This document shows positions 27,490 through 35,506 of a stretch of DNA of 64,000 nt, piece by piece. Made by a program: the position numbers and the translations under genes. Source of the DNA: Actinopolyspora halophila DSM 43834 (GTDB lineage Bacteria; Actinomycetota; Actinomycetes; Mycobacteriales; Pseudonocardiaceae); the NCBI RefSeq assembly GCF_000371785.1, contig NZ_AQUI01000002.1, forward strand, positions 2,645,276 through 2,709,275, given 5' to 3'. Position 1 is the stretch's first letter; every line of letters starts with the position of its first letter. The notes under the pieces were generated by a model. It made no database searches and was not told the DNA's origin. It worked only from the letters and a program-made list of their open reading frames with translations.

Positions 27490-28584
27490 GTGACAGGCCT
27501 ACAGGCACACTTCCAGATGCCACCGTTCTACTGTCCGATCGAACCGGCGCTTCACCCGGATGTGGACATGATCGAGAAGCGGGCGATCGAATGGATAGAT
27601 AGAGTCGGCATCTACAGAGACGAGACCCAACGAACCCGGGTCATCGAAACCAACAGTGCTGAATTCTTTTCACGATTCGCGTCGGAAGGAATCGACGACA
27701 ACGTCCTCCTCGCGGCCCAATGGGTGTACTGGGGTTTCGCCTTCGACGACGTCCGCTGCGACCGTGGACCGCTGTCCGACCGCCCCGACAGATTCGTACA
27801 AGTGGCCGGGCGCGTGCAACGTGTTATCGAAGCTCCGCACAGCGTCGACACCGCCGACGATCCCTATCTCGGCGCGCTGCACGACATCGGACTGACCATG
27901 CGGGAACTGGCCACCCCCACCCAGGTACGCCGATTCATCGACGCGCACCGGTCCTGGTTGCACGCGGTCGCCTGGCAGATCGGCAACCAGGCCCGCAACG
28001 AGATACCCGGACTCAACGACTACATCACCATGCGCCTGGGAAGCTGCGGAGGCTTCCCCACCATGGCACTGCTGGAAATCGGCAACGGCGCCGAGGTTCC
28101 GGCCCACGAGATGGATCACCCCACGGTGCGCGCGGCCACCGAAGCGGCCTTGCTGACCGCAGGCCTCGACAACGACCTGCACTCCTACCGCAGAGAGCTC
28201 CAACAACAGCACACCGCCCAGAACATCATCAACGTGCTGATCCACCACGAAGGGCACGAACTGGAACGGGCTCTGCTCGAGGCAGTCGGCCTCCGCGACC
28301 GCATCATGCAGTTGTACCTGCGGCTACACGCTCAACTCCTCCCGGAGGCGAGCAGCGAACTACGCACCTACCTGACCTGTCTGGGGAAAGGAGTCCGCGG
28401 CAACATCGACTGGGCACTGCGGGTCCCGCGCTACAACGGCTCGACACCACCGGACGAGAGCTCAACCGAGCCACAGCACCGGACTCCCGTCTGCACCGAC
28501 ATCCCCTCGGACCACACTCCCGGTCCCCCCGCCGCCATTCCCGCCATCTCCTGGTGGTGGAACAGAGTGGAGCACGACCAGTAG
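27490..28584 (+). CDS. class I terpene synthase (diterpene cyclase candidate)
   Basis: A bacterial terpene cyclase of 364 residues. The first metal motif is FDDVRCD (DDxxxD, residues 86-91), the second is the NSE triad NDLHSYRRE (227-235), and a late RY pair is present (VPRYNG). A TMRLGSCGG segment near 180 holds the diphosphate-sensor arginine. GTG at 27490 follows GGAG by 8 nt; an ATG 51 bp earlier has no site. The adjoining GGPP-type synthase argues for a C20 substrate, though a sesquiterpene product is not excluded. The C-terminal 45 residues are Pro/Ser/Thr-rich and end in WWW, an unusual tail. No P450 or other tailoring enzyme is close. Confidence 0.9.
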   Translation: MTGLQAHFQMPPFYCPIEPALHPDVDMIEKRAIEWIDRVGIYRDETQRTRVIETNSAEFFSRFASEGIDDNVLLAAQWVYWGFAFDDVRCDRGPLSDRPDRFVQVAGRVQRVIEAPHSVDTADDPYLGALHDIGLTMRELATPTQVRRFIDAHRSWLHAVAWQIGNQARNEIPGLNDYITMRLGSCGGFPTMALLEIGNGAEVPAHEMDHPTVRAATEAALLTAGLDNDLHSYRRELQQQHTAQNIINVLIHHEGHELERALLEAVGLRDRIMQLYLRLHAQLLPEASSELRTYLTCLGKGVRGNIDWALRVPRYNGSTPPDESSTEPQHRTPVCTDIPSDHTPGPPAAIPAISWWWNRVEHDQ

Positions 28585-28609
28585 TACCGTCCCGGCATAC
28601 GCGGTAGTA

Positions 28610-28629
28610 CCCCGCCCCGAGAGGCGGGG
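28610..28629. terminator. GC hairpin after terpene synthase
   Basis: CCCCGCC and GGCGGGG pair over 7 bp around a 6-nt loop, 25 bp after the terpene synthase stop. The short T/A context gives no classical U-tract. Confidence 0.6.
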
Positions 28630-28775
28630 AAGAGTCGTACCGAGCACCTCTGGTCAGCTCACACGCACAACTCGCCGCACGGCCGTGAACGCGGGGCAGT
28701 AGCGCTGCCGGACAGGCTCGGGATGCCTCCCACGCCCTGTTGGAAAGGCGGAGACATCCCGAGCCGCCGAGCAGA

Positions 28776-28940
28776 TCAGGAACCCCGCGGGAACAACGGA
28801 CGTCCGCCACCCCTGCGCGAGGCCGCCGGCTTACGCGACGAGCGCAGCGGCCGTGCCACGGCCAGCACCGCGCAACTGATCAGCAACGTCAGCAACACGA
28901 AAACGGTGATACCGACCTCGACGAGAACTTCGATGAGCAT
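28776..28940 (-). CDS. small membrane protein coupled to TerC gene
   Basis: A 54-residue reading frame. The ATG at 28940 lies 2 nt past the TGA of the TerC-family gene, the spacing of translational coupling. Residues 1-31 (MLIEVLVEVGITVFVLLTLL and so on) form one strong membrane helix. The C-terminus is a short Arg/Ser/Gly/Pro tail with nine basic residues, predicting an inside C-terminus. I recognise no family. The position suggests a partner or regulator of the metal transporter. Codon choice is G/C-ending like its neighbours. Confidence 0.6.
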   Translation of the reverse strand: MLIEVLVEVGITVFVLLTLLISCAVLAVARPLRSSRKPAASRRGGGRPLFPRGS

Positions 28941-28942
28941 AC

Positions 28943-29953
28943 TCAGCCCCCGTTCGCCGTCTCCTTCTCCACGGAACGACGCCCGGCACGCAGGCTGGTC
29001 ACCGTAACCACCCCGAGAATCAGCACGATCACCGACAATGAGACCGGGGTCGAGAACTCGGGGACAGCGGGCCAGAGTCCGTGTGCCCAGTGCAACATCA
29101 ACTTCACACCGATGAACGCGAGGATGAGCGCGAGCCCGTGGTTGAGGTGCACCAGTTTACTCAGCGCCGACTGCAGCACGAAATACAGCGCTCGCAATCC
29201 GAGCAGCGCGAACGCGTTGGTCGTGAACACCAGGTAGGGGTCCTCGGTGATGCCGTAAACGGCCGGCACCGAATCGACGGCGAAAACCACATCGGTGGCG
29301 AACACGGCCACCACGACCAGGGTCAGCGGCGTCAACGCACGCTTTCCCGCCGAACGAATCGTCAGTTTCGTGCCGTGGTACTCCTCTGTGACCGGCATCC
29401 ACCTGCGCAACAGACGCACGGAACGCATCTGGGAGACGTCGCGCTCCATCGACTCCCCACCGAGGGCCTCACGCAGGATCTTGACCGCGGTGGCGAACAG
29501 GATCGCGCCGAACACCAAAAACGCCCAGGTGCCCGCCTGCAGCAATGCCGCACCCATCGCGATGAAGGCACCACGCAGCACCAGCGCTCCGACGATGCCG
29601 TACAGCAGCACCCGCTGCACCAGAGTTGTCGGGACCGCGAACGCCGTCAGCAGCAACATGAACACGAACAGGTTGTCCACCGACAGCGACTTCTCCACCA
29701 CGAACCCGGCGAAGAACTCCAGCGCCTGGTCCGTACCGAGCCACCACCACAAGCCGAGCCCGAACAGCACGGGCAGGGCGAGGTAGAACACCGACCAGCC
29801 GACGGCCTCGCGCAGCGACACTTCGTGCGGGCGATGCGTAACGGCGAAATCAGCGACGAGCAGCGCGAGCAGGACGGCGATACTCACCGCCCACAGCCAG
29901 CCGGATCCCACCGACTGCGTCTCGGCTGCGACAACGAACGAACTACCGGACAC
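28943..29953 (-). CDS. TerC/Alx-family integral membrane protein
   Basis: A 336-residue multi-pass membrane protein of the TerC/Alx family, whose characterised members export Mn2+ or support metalation of exported proteins; some were first linked to tellurite resistance. It has about nine helices. The two family signatures, FFAGFVVEKSLSVDNLFVF (about residue 80) and FATDVVFAVDSVPAVYGITEDP (about 220), carry the conserved acidic metal ligands. The GTG at 29953 has GGAGG 8 nt upstream. A yybP-ykoY-like leader directly upstream suggests induction by manganese. A 54-residue membrane protein follows in apparent coupling. Confidence 0.92.
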   Translation of the reverse strand: MSGSSFVVAAETQSVGSGWLWAVSIAVLLALLVADFAVTHRPHEVSLREAVGWSVFYLALPVLFGLGLWWWLGTDQALEFFAGFVVEKSLSVDNLFVFMLLLTAFAVPTTLVQRVLLYGIVGALVLRGAFIAMGAALLQAGTWAFLVFGAILFATAVKILREALGGESMERDVSQMRSVRLLRRWMPVTEEYHGTKLTIRSAGKRALTPLTLVVVAVFATDVVFAVDSVPAVYGITEDPYLVFTTNAFALLGLRALYFVLQSALSKLVHLNHGLALILAFIGVKLMLHWAHGLWPAVPEFSTPVSLSVIVLILGVVTVTSLRAGRRSVEKETANGG

Positions 29954-29979
29954 CCGAAGACCTCCCGAACCACGTCGTT

Positions 29980-30074
29980 CGAGGTCTCCTTCGCCCCTCA
30001 GCGGGACCGTCCTCCGGGAACATCCTGGATGTTCGTACTGACCGGACGAACGAGGTGAAGTACTCCCCTCTTGG
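29980..30074 (-). ncRNA. probable yybP-ykoY manganese riboswitch
   Basis: On the minus strand the leader of the TerC gene opens with AAGAGGGGAGTA and closes with AAGGAGACCTCG. The GGGGAGTA and GACCTC-type loops flanking a closing GAGG/CCTC stem are the conserved core of the yybP-ykoY family, which senses Mn2+ and commonly precedes TerC/Alx genes. Between them lie two stem-forming stretches (around 30018-30060). A TATACT-like -10 box lies just upstream (30079-30086 on the minus strand). The 3' end is 27 nt from the start codon, close to its ribosome site. Confidence 0.65.
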
Positions 30075-30147
30075 GGGCAGTATAGGGGTTTTGTCGGGAA
30101 TCAGTACAACTGGGGGCGCCGTGGTAATCGCCGAAAATCGGGCTGAT

Positions 30148-30400
30148 ATGCCTCGTCCGGCTCTTGGTCCGGCGATCATCTCCCCGCGGAGGTTCCCGGA
30201 GATCGGCGGGGAGGAGCTGTTCCGGTTCTTCACGTTGACCCCGGCGGATGTGGCGTTCATCGATCCCAGCCGGGCGAGGGCCGAGATTTTCAAACTGGAG
30301 TTCCTGCGTGCCGTGGACGCGGACACCCTGGCTCTCGTCGATGTTGCCGGTGGAACGGTGGCGGTTCGACGCTGCCCGCGCTCATATCACCAACACGTTC
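30148..30400 (+). pseudogene. remnant of a Tn3-family transposase
   Basis: After the ATG at 30148 the frame reads FPEIGGEELFRFFTLTPADV, the start of the DUF4158 domain at the N-terminus of Tn3-family transposases. After residue 60 it jumps to LRAVDADTLALVD, which resembles a later part of that domain, and the continuation (ERWRF) is in another frame. At least one internal deletion and one frameshift are needed to explain this, so it is dead. It lies between the TerC leader and the nucleotidyltransferase remnant and marks a former transposition. Confidence 0.65.
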
Positions 30401-30404
30401 GACA

Positions 30405-31018
30405 AGCGCACGGCTGCACAGCGCCTACTTGTACGGAAGCATCCCCCGCGGTACCGCCACCCCTGACCGCGCCGACCTCGATGCTCTGATCTCCCTCCAC
30501 GACGAGCCCACCGATGCCGACCGTGCCGACGCCGCCAGGATCGAGGCCCGCTCGACCGTGCGTTCGGCCGGATCGATGGCGCCGGCATCCCGCTGTCCAG
30601 TACGCGTGCTCTGCTCAGCAATCTCGAACGCTACGACGACGGGGTCTTCATCGCCTGCCTGTGCACCCCACTGCTCGGCGCCGACCTCGCCCGACACCTA
30701 CCCCGGTACCGGCCCACCTCTCTGCTCGCCCGGGAGACGAACGGCGATCTCGATCTGGTGCTCCCACGCTGGCGCAGCCACGCCACAGGAGCCAGTACGG
30801 ACGAGGAACGCAGAACTGTCAGCCGTGTCGTCGCCCGTCGCATCGTCCGCACGGGGTTCACCCTCATCATGCCCCACTGGGGCGGTTGGACCAATGATCT
30901 CAGCACGTCACTCTGCCCGATCACAGGCCCAGCCACCTCATATTCGCCCGTTCCCGGCGAGTACTACGGCCACTCCAACCGGGTGAGTTTTGTGAGATTC
31001 GGTTTCGTGCAGAACTGA
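30405..31018 (+). pseudogene. frameshifted nucleotidyltransferase (aminoglycoside-modifying-like)
   Basis: The first frame gives SAYLYGSIPRGTATPDRADLD, a clear nucleotidyltransferase motif (GS-x10-D-x-D-like) as in kanamycin/streptomycin adenylyltransferase-type proteins, and runs to about 30550. There the homologous reading moves by one base: CTC GAC CGT begins RAFGRIDGAGIPLSSTRALL and goes on through RYDDGVFIACLCTPLLG, LARETNGDLDLVLPRWR and GFTLIMPHWGGWTNDL. The start is missing, fused to the transposase scar, and the C-terminus after WTNDL does not look native. It is a broken gene; antibiotic resistance is a family inference. Its stop lies inside the 24-bp repeat at 31003-31026. Confidence 0.7.
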
Positions 31019-31026
31019 AACTACGA
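31003..31026 (+). repeat. 24-bp TTTYG-N8-TGAAACT repeat, copy D
   Basis: TTTCG, 8 nt (TGCAGAAC), then TGAAACTACGA. It has the same 5-8-7 layout as copies A, B and C at 50340, 54623 and 58027, and lies at the 3' end of the nucleotidyltransferase remnant. In this copy GTTTC and GAAAC are perfect inverted arms. Confidence 0.6.
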
Positions 31027-31095
31027 GCACAGATGCCGGCGAGAGCTGTCCCTCGGCCGTTACCGAACACGAGTCGAAGCGCTCGGCGGGAATCT

Positions 31096-31755
31096 TCAGT
31101 CGGACTCGGTCGGTTTGCGAGCCAGCAGAAAAGCCTGCGGGGTCCTTTCCACTCCCTCCACGGGCGCCCGCGACTGCCGAGCGATCGGTTCCAGCCCCGC
31201 CTGCCCCAGCTGTTCACCCACGGTTCGTGGGGACCGTCGATGGAAAACGAGCGATATCGAACGTCCGAAGGCCTCCGTCAGATGCAGCGGCTCCTCCCCT
31301 TCCTGGAAGGCCAGCAGCACGTGCCCTCCCGGGGCGAGCACCCTGTGGAACTCCTCGAAAACGGCCGGAAGCCTCTCCGGCGGAACATGGATGATCGAGT
31401 ACCAGGCGACTATGCCGCCCAGTTCCCCGTCGGCCAGGTCCAGCTCCGTCATCGACCCCTCCACGAACCGCAACTCGGTGTGGCTACGCCGGGCCTGCTC
31501 GAGCATCCGAGCGGAGAGGTCGACCCCGAACACGGGCACCCCCGACTCGTGCAACCGTCCCGTCACCGAACCCGGCCCGCACCCGAGGTCGGCGACAGGA
31601 CCACGCGCGGAGTTTCGAACGATCTCGGCGAACGCGGTCAACAGCGCCCTGTCCAGCGGTCTGTCCGCCAGTTCGGAACGAAAGCATTCGGTGTAGTCCT
31701 CCGCCACGGAATCGTAGGAATCGCGGGTCGCGGACAGGAAATCCGATTCGATCAT
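31096..31755 (-). CDS. class I SAM-dependent methyltransferase
   Basis: A 219-residue small-molecule-type methyltransferase. SAM motif I is VADLGCGPGSVTGRL (about residue 47), followed by VFGVDLSARML and the motif IV/V region (LGGIVAWYSIIHVPPERLPAVF, then LAPGGHVLLAFQEG). This is the Methyltransf_25/11 layout, with a C-terminal beta segment ending in AFLLARKP. ATG at 31755 begins MIESDF; the open frame upstream looks non-coding. The substrate is unknown. No neighbour on the same strand is close. Confidence 0.87.
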   Translation of the reverse strand: MIESDFLSATRDSYDSVAEDYTECFRSELADRPLDRALLTAFAEIVRNSARGPVADLGCGPGSVTGRLHESGVPVFGVDLSARMLEQARRSHTELRFVEGSMTELDLADGELGGIVAWYSIIHVPPERLPAVFEEFHRVLAPGGHVLLAFQEGEEPLHLTEAFGRSISLVFHRRSPRTVGEQLGQAGLEPIARQSRAPVEGVERTPQAFLLARKPTESD

Positions 31756-31899
31756 GGTCGAACACGGTAGCCGAACTCTGAAGCACCACGACCGACAGCG
31801 GCGGCACATCGGAAGCCGGCCGCACTCGGTCTCGACGAGCAGCCGCTCACCTCGCCGAATCGGGACGGCGGGCCCTGAGCAAGCCGAGGGTTACACGAA

Positions 31900-33051
31900 T
31901 CAGCTCTCCGCCGAGGAACCCGAGGCACGTGGTGTCGTGCTGAGATCGGTGGGGACTTCCTTGCGCGCCACCGCCTCGGCCGCACGCACGGCTTCGGCCA
32001 CCTCCGGGTTGGAGGACATGTCGAACCAGGAAGCCACCGAAGGATCGTCCTGCTCCGGCGGAGTGGCCGGTGGTTCCTCCTCCGGAGGCTCGTACCGGAA
32101 CACCCCGTCCTCCCCGGGCGTTCCGAGCATCCGCGCGAACCCTTCCAACGACTTGCTGAACTCGCTGGGCACGACCCAGACCTTGTTGGCGTCGCCCTGG
32201 GCCATCTCGGGCAGCGTCTGCAGGTACTGGTAAGCCAGCATCTCCGGTGTGGGTTTGGCGCGCTTGACCGCCGCGAAGGTCTTCTCGATGGCCTTGGACT
32301 CCCCCTGGGCCATGAGGTACTTGCTGGCTCGCTCCCCCTGCGAACGCAGTATGTTGGACTGACGCTCGCCCTCCGCGTTCAGGATCGCCGCTTGCTTGGC
32401 CCCCTCCGCGGACAGGATCTGCGACTGCTTGGCCCCCTCCGCGGTTTTGATCGCTGACTCGCGCTCGCCCTCGGCGTTGAGGATCATCGCGCGTTTCTCC
32501 CTGTCGGCGCGCATCTGTTTTTCCATCGAGTCCTGGATCGAGGGCGGAGGATCGATCGCCTTCAGCTCCACGCGCGCGACCCTGATACCCCAGCGACTGG
32601 TCTCGCTGTCCAACACTCCGCGCAGCTGACCGTTGATCTGATCCCGCGAGGTGAGCGTCTCCTCCAGGCTCATGCCACCGACCACGTTCCGCAGGGTGGT
32701 CGTGGTCAACTGCTCCACACCGTTGATGTAGTTGGAGATCTCGTACACCGCCGAGCGCGACTCGGTGACCTGGAAATACACCACCGTGTCGATGGAAACG
32801 GTGAGATTGTCCTGGGTGATCACCGACTGCGGCGGAAACGAGACCACCTGCTCACGCAGATCGATTTTCGCGCGCACCCTGTCCAGGAAGGGCACGAGCA
32901 TGTTCAGTCCGGGGTGAGCCACACCCCGGAAACGCCCCAGTCGTTCGATCACGGCACTGGTCGCCTGCGGAACGACCAGGATGGTCTTGGCCAGCACCGC
33001 CACGACCAGAACCACGATCACCAGCAGAACTATCCACGCGGCCGGATTCAC
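31900..33051 (-). CDS. SPFH/Band 7 (stomatin-like) membrane protein
   Basis: A 383-residue stomatin/QmcA-like protein. An N-terminal membrane helix (about residues 5-27) is followed by the SPFH domain (28-200; RLGRFRGVAHPGLNMLVPFLDRV, SIDTVVYFQVTES) and a long Ala/Glu coiled coil with repeats of AEGE and AEGAKQ (200-260), which drives oligomerisation. The C-terminal 80 residues are Pro/Glu-rich and acidic. GTG at 33051 has GGAGG 5 nt before it. The NfeD-like gene lies 10 bp upstream: the NfeD-stomatin pair is a conserved operon for membrane microdomain or proteostasis functions. Confidence 0.92.
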   Translation of the reverse strand: MNPAAWIVLLVIVVLVVAVLAKTILVVPQATSAVIERLGRFRGVAHPGLNMLVPFLDRVRAKIDLREQVVSFPPQSVITQDNLTVSIDTVVYFQVTESRSAVYEISNYINGVEQLTTTTLRNVVGGMSLEETLTSRDQINGQLRGVLDSETSRWGIRVARVELKAIDPPPSIQDSMEKQMRADREKRAMILNAEGERESAIKTAEGAKQSQILSAEGAKQAAILNAEGERQSNILRSQGERASKYLMAQGESKAIEKTFAAVKRAKPTPEMLAYQYLQTLPEMAQGDANKVWVVPSEFSKSLEGFARMLGTPGEDGVFRYEPPEEEPPATPPEQDDPSVASWFDMSSNPEVAEAVRAAEAVARKEVPTDLSTTPRASGSSAES

Positions 33052-33061
33052 ATCCGCCTCC

Positions 33062-33502
33062 TCAGGGTTCGGCCCACACCACGGCGACGGCCCCGGATAT
33101 CTCCATGACCATCACCGTTTGCCCCACATCGAGTACCTGCGTCTCGTCGAAGGACCGCGCCGACCACACGTCGCCGTCGATTCGGACCCGTCCGTCGTGG
33201 GCATCGACCGGGGACTCGACCCGCGCACGCTTGCCGATCAGGGCATCCACATTCGTGCGCGGTTCGAGTCCCTCGGAGGTCTCGTTCAGCAACCTGCGCT
33301 TGACGACGGGGCGGGCGAGGAAAACCAGCCCTCCGGACAAGGCGGCGAAAACCACCGCGTCCAGCCACAACGGCGCGCCGAGTGCCGCGACTCCGGCAGT
33401 GCCCATCGCGGCGAGCCCGAGCATCAACAGCACCAACTCGCCGGAGGTCACCTCGGCCGCCACCAGAAGCACGCCGGCGACCAACCACACCAACGCGGCC
33501 AT
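33062..33502 (-). CDS. NfeD-like membrane protein
   Basis: A 146-residue short NfeD-type protein: three or four membrane helices (about residues 2-20, 24-48, 48-66) and a C-terminal OB-fold (about 85-145; LIGKRARVESPVDAHDGRVRIDGDVWSAR). It lacks the ClpP-class protease domain of long NfeD proteins. It is the upstream partner of the SPFH gene in the same operon, and short NfeD proteins are thought to bind or assemble with stomatins. Counterparts occupy the same order downstream of inhA-hemH in mycobacteria. Confidence 0.9.
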   Translation of the reverse strand: MAALVWLVAGVLLVAAEVTSGELVLLMLGLAAMGTAGVAALGAPLWLDAVVFAALSGGLVFLARPVVKRRLLNETSEGLEPRTNVDALIGKRARVESPVDAHDGRVRIDGDVWSARSFDETQVLDVGQTVMVMEISGAVAVVWAEP

Positions 33503-33593
33503 GTGCCCATGATGACAGATCAGAGCCGCCTATGTGATCTATTTCTCGCGACGAACACTGGTTGATGCTGGTGCGAACGTGTTAAAAGATCGC

Positions 33594-34433
33594 CTACTGC
33601 TCTTCGGCGGTCACGAAATCGATGAGTCGTTCAACAGCGCCGACCAGCGGCGACCGCAGATCGCGGAAACCCTCGACCGCGCCGAGCACCCTGCGCCAGC
33701 CCTCCGCGGGGTCCGCCCAGCCGAGCTCCGCGCAGACGCCGTTCTTCCAGTCGATGCCGTGCGCGACCTCCGGCCACTCCGCGATACCGACCGATTCCGG
33801 GTGGACCGCCTGCCAGACGTCCACGTACGGGTGGCCCGTCACCAGCACATCGGGGCTGCGCACCCGGTCGGCGATCCGGGTTTCCTTGCTGTGGTCGACG
33901 AGGTGATCCACCAGCACCCCCAGTCTGCGGTGCCCGGAGGGGCCGAACTCGTGGATGTGGCGTTCCAACTCGTCCAACCCGTGCAACGGTTCGACGACCA
34001 CTCCCGCCACCCGCAGGTCGTGGCCCCACACGCGTTCGAGCAGCTCGGCGTCGTGCAGCCCCTCCACCCAGATACGGGCCGCCCGGGCCGTCCGCGCGGC
34101 AGCGGCGGGGACGGCGACCGAACCGGAGGCGGACCGCGCGGGCCGCTGCCTGGGCGTCGTTCCGGTGGGCACGAGGGTGACGGGCTCGCCTTCGTGCAGG
34201 AATGCGGCAGGTCGCATCGGAAACGCGCGTTCCCGCCCGTGCCGGTCGGCCAGCACGACGTTGTGCTTGGTGAATTCCCCGCGTTCCAGCCGGACGACGG
34301 CACCGCAGAAGTCCTCCGCGGCGGTCTCCACGACCATCCCCGGCTCGGCCGGAACCTCGGGGACCTCCCGAGTCCGTTTCCGCGAGGTGGCGAGCACGTC
34401 ACGGCCGTAATCGATCGAACGCACGATCAGCAC
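33594..34433 (-). CDS. DUF3097 family protein
   Basis: A 279-residue soluble protein of an actinobacteria-restricted family with no assigned reaction. Conserved blocks seen are SIDYGRDVLA, RLERGEFTKHNVVLADRHGRERAFPM, a central VWVEG-like IWVEGLHDAELLERVWGHDLR stretch with a Toprim-like look (VEGLHD, then GVLVDHLVDHSKE), and VTGHPYVDVWQAVHP. The Toprim resemblance, with acidic residues at the ends of strands, hints at a nucleic-acid or metal-dependent role, which is inference. GTG start at 34433. It lies 92 bp upstream of the NfeD gene. Confidence 0.85.
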   Translation of the reverse strand: MLIVRSIDYGRDVLATSRKRTREVPEVPAEPGMVVETAAEDFCGAVVRLERGEFTKHNVVLADRHGRERAFPMRPAAFLHEGEPVTLVPTGTTPRQRPARSASGSVAVPAAAARTARAARIWVEGLHDAELLERVWGHDLRVAGVVVEPLHGLDELERHIHEFGPSGHRRLGVLVDHLVDHSKETRIADRVRSPDVLVTGHPYVDVWQAVHPESVGIAEWPEVAHGIDWKNGVCAELGWADPAEGWRRVLGAVEGFRDLRSPLVGAVERLIDFVTAEEQ

Positions 34434-34553
34434 TCTACCCGCCGCGAGCGGCCGGGAGCCCCCACGACCCGCCCCGCACCGCGGAGATCCCCGCTGGCAG
34501 CCGCGGCCCCGCCTTGCGTACCCTTGGCGGACGTGCCATGTCCGAGCGCAACT

Positions 34554-35330
34554 ATGGTCGTGTGGACTTCAGCCTGGCTGCACGGAGCGGCCGCTTCCGA
34601 TGACGTCCTCGACGCCGTCCAGGCGTGGGCCGAGGTGAACCAGATCCGTGCCGTCGACGACGCGACGGCTACCCGGCTGGAACTTCCCGGCCCCCACGAG
34701 ACACCGGCAGGCCTCGCGCTACTGCTCGCCGCCGTACGCAGGGCCGGTGGGGACACGGGGAACCTGGTGCTGCCGGTTTCCGGTGACGCACGTGGGCTCG
34801 ACGGCTCCACAGAGTTCGCGCGCAACGCCATGCGCCGCGGAGAAGCCGCTGTGTTCGCGGAAGCCGGGCTGGCTCTGGTCCCCGAAACGGTCGCAGAGGG
34901 AATCCTGGACTGGACCGTCCACGAAGTGGGCGAGCTGCCCCCGCGGGAACACATACCGGTGGGAGAGGCCGAGCACGACATGTCCTCGGCCATGCGCGAG
35001 GCAGCCAGCACCCTGACCGAGTTGGACGTCTCCCGCAGTCGTCCCGGAGTCCGCGAGGAGATCGCCGAGACGATCTCCGCACGCCCCCAGCCATCGTGGC
35101 CGGGCGGGGTGCCACAGCGTTGTCTGCGCGTGCTGCAACGCGCCACCGAGGTCGAGAGCATCCTGTGGGTGGCAACCGAGGACGCCCCCGGCGGAGCGAT
35201 GTCGGCCTCGGCGGACAGGGCCCGCGGGGACGCGCTTCGTCCCCTGTTCGACTCGGTGCGTACGGCGAGATGCGCCGCCGTGGACGAGATGGTGCGGGCG
35301 CTGACGCAAAGCACCGACAAACAACGCTGA
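34554..35330 (+). CDS. conserved actinobacterial protein of unknown function
   Basis: A 258-residue soluble protein beginning VVWTSAWLHGAAASDDVLDAVQAW. The mid-section (residues 45-110) carries LVLPVSGDARGL and an Ala/Glu-rich helix region; the C-terminal half is helical with a conserved Cys-Leu-Arg patch (PQRCLRVLQRATEVESILWVA). No catalytic motif is recognised. It is on the opposite strand to its neighbours, the place of Rv1486c next to hemH in M. tuberculosis, and is probably its counterpart. The start could be this ATG or the GTG at 34533. Confidence 0.75.
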   Translation: MVVWTSAWLHGAAASDDVLDAVQAWAEVNQIRAVDDATATRLELPGPHETPAGLALLLAAVRRAGGDTGNLVLPVSGDARGLDGSTEFARNAMRRGEAAVFAEAGLALVPETVAEGILDWTVHEVGELPPREHIPVGEAEHDMSSAMREAASTLTELDVSRSRPGVREEIAETISARPQPSWPGGVPQRCLRVLQRATEVESILWVATEDAPGGAMSASADRARGDALRPLFDSVRTARCAAVDEMVRALTQSTDKQR

Positions 35331-35506
35331 CCCCGCACCGGCCCCCGACCGAACGCGGAAACCACCCCTCCACTGCGGTGGGAAACCGCACCGGAGGGGC
35401 TGCGGGAAACCCCGTGGGCGAGGTCGTCAGGCGGCCACCCCACCACACCCGCAACGGTACCGAGCTCGCCCACAGCTCGCACAGGCGAGCACCCCGGTCC
35501 GGTGGT

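Noticed and set aside
30086-30118. GGGG-starting sequence that might be a Tn3 terminal inverted repeat
   Set aside because: No inverted partner is found after the transposase and nucleotidyltransferase remnants, and it overlaps the TerC promoter region.
33534-34553. long plus-strand frame leading into the 34554 gene
   Set aside because: It is antisense to the DUF3097 gene and shows no homologous features before VVWTSAWLHG.
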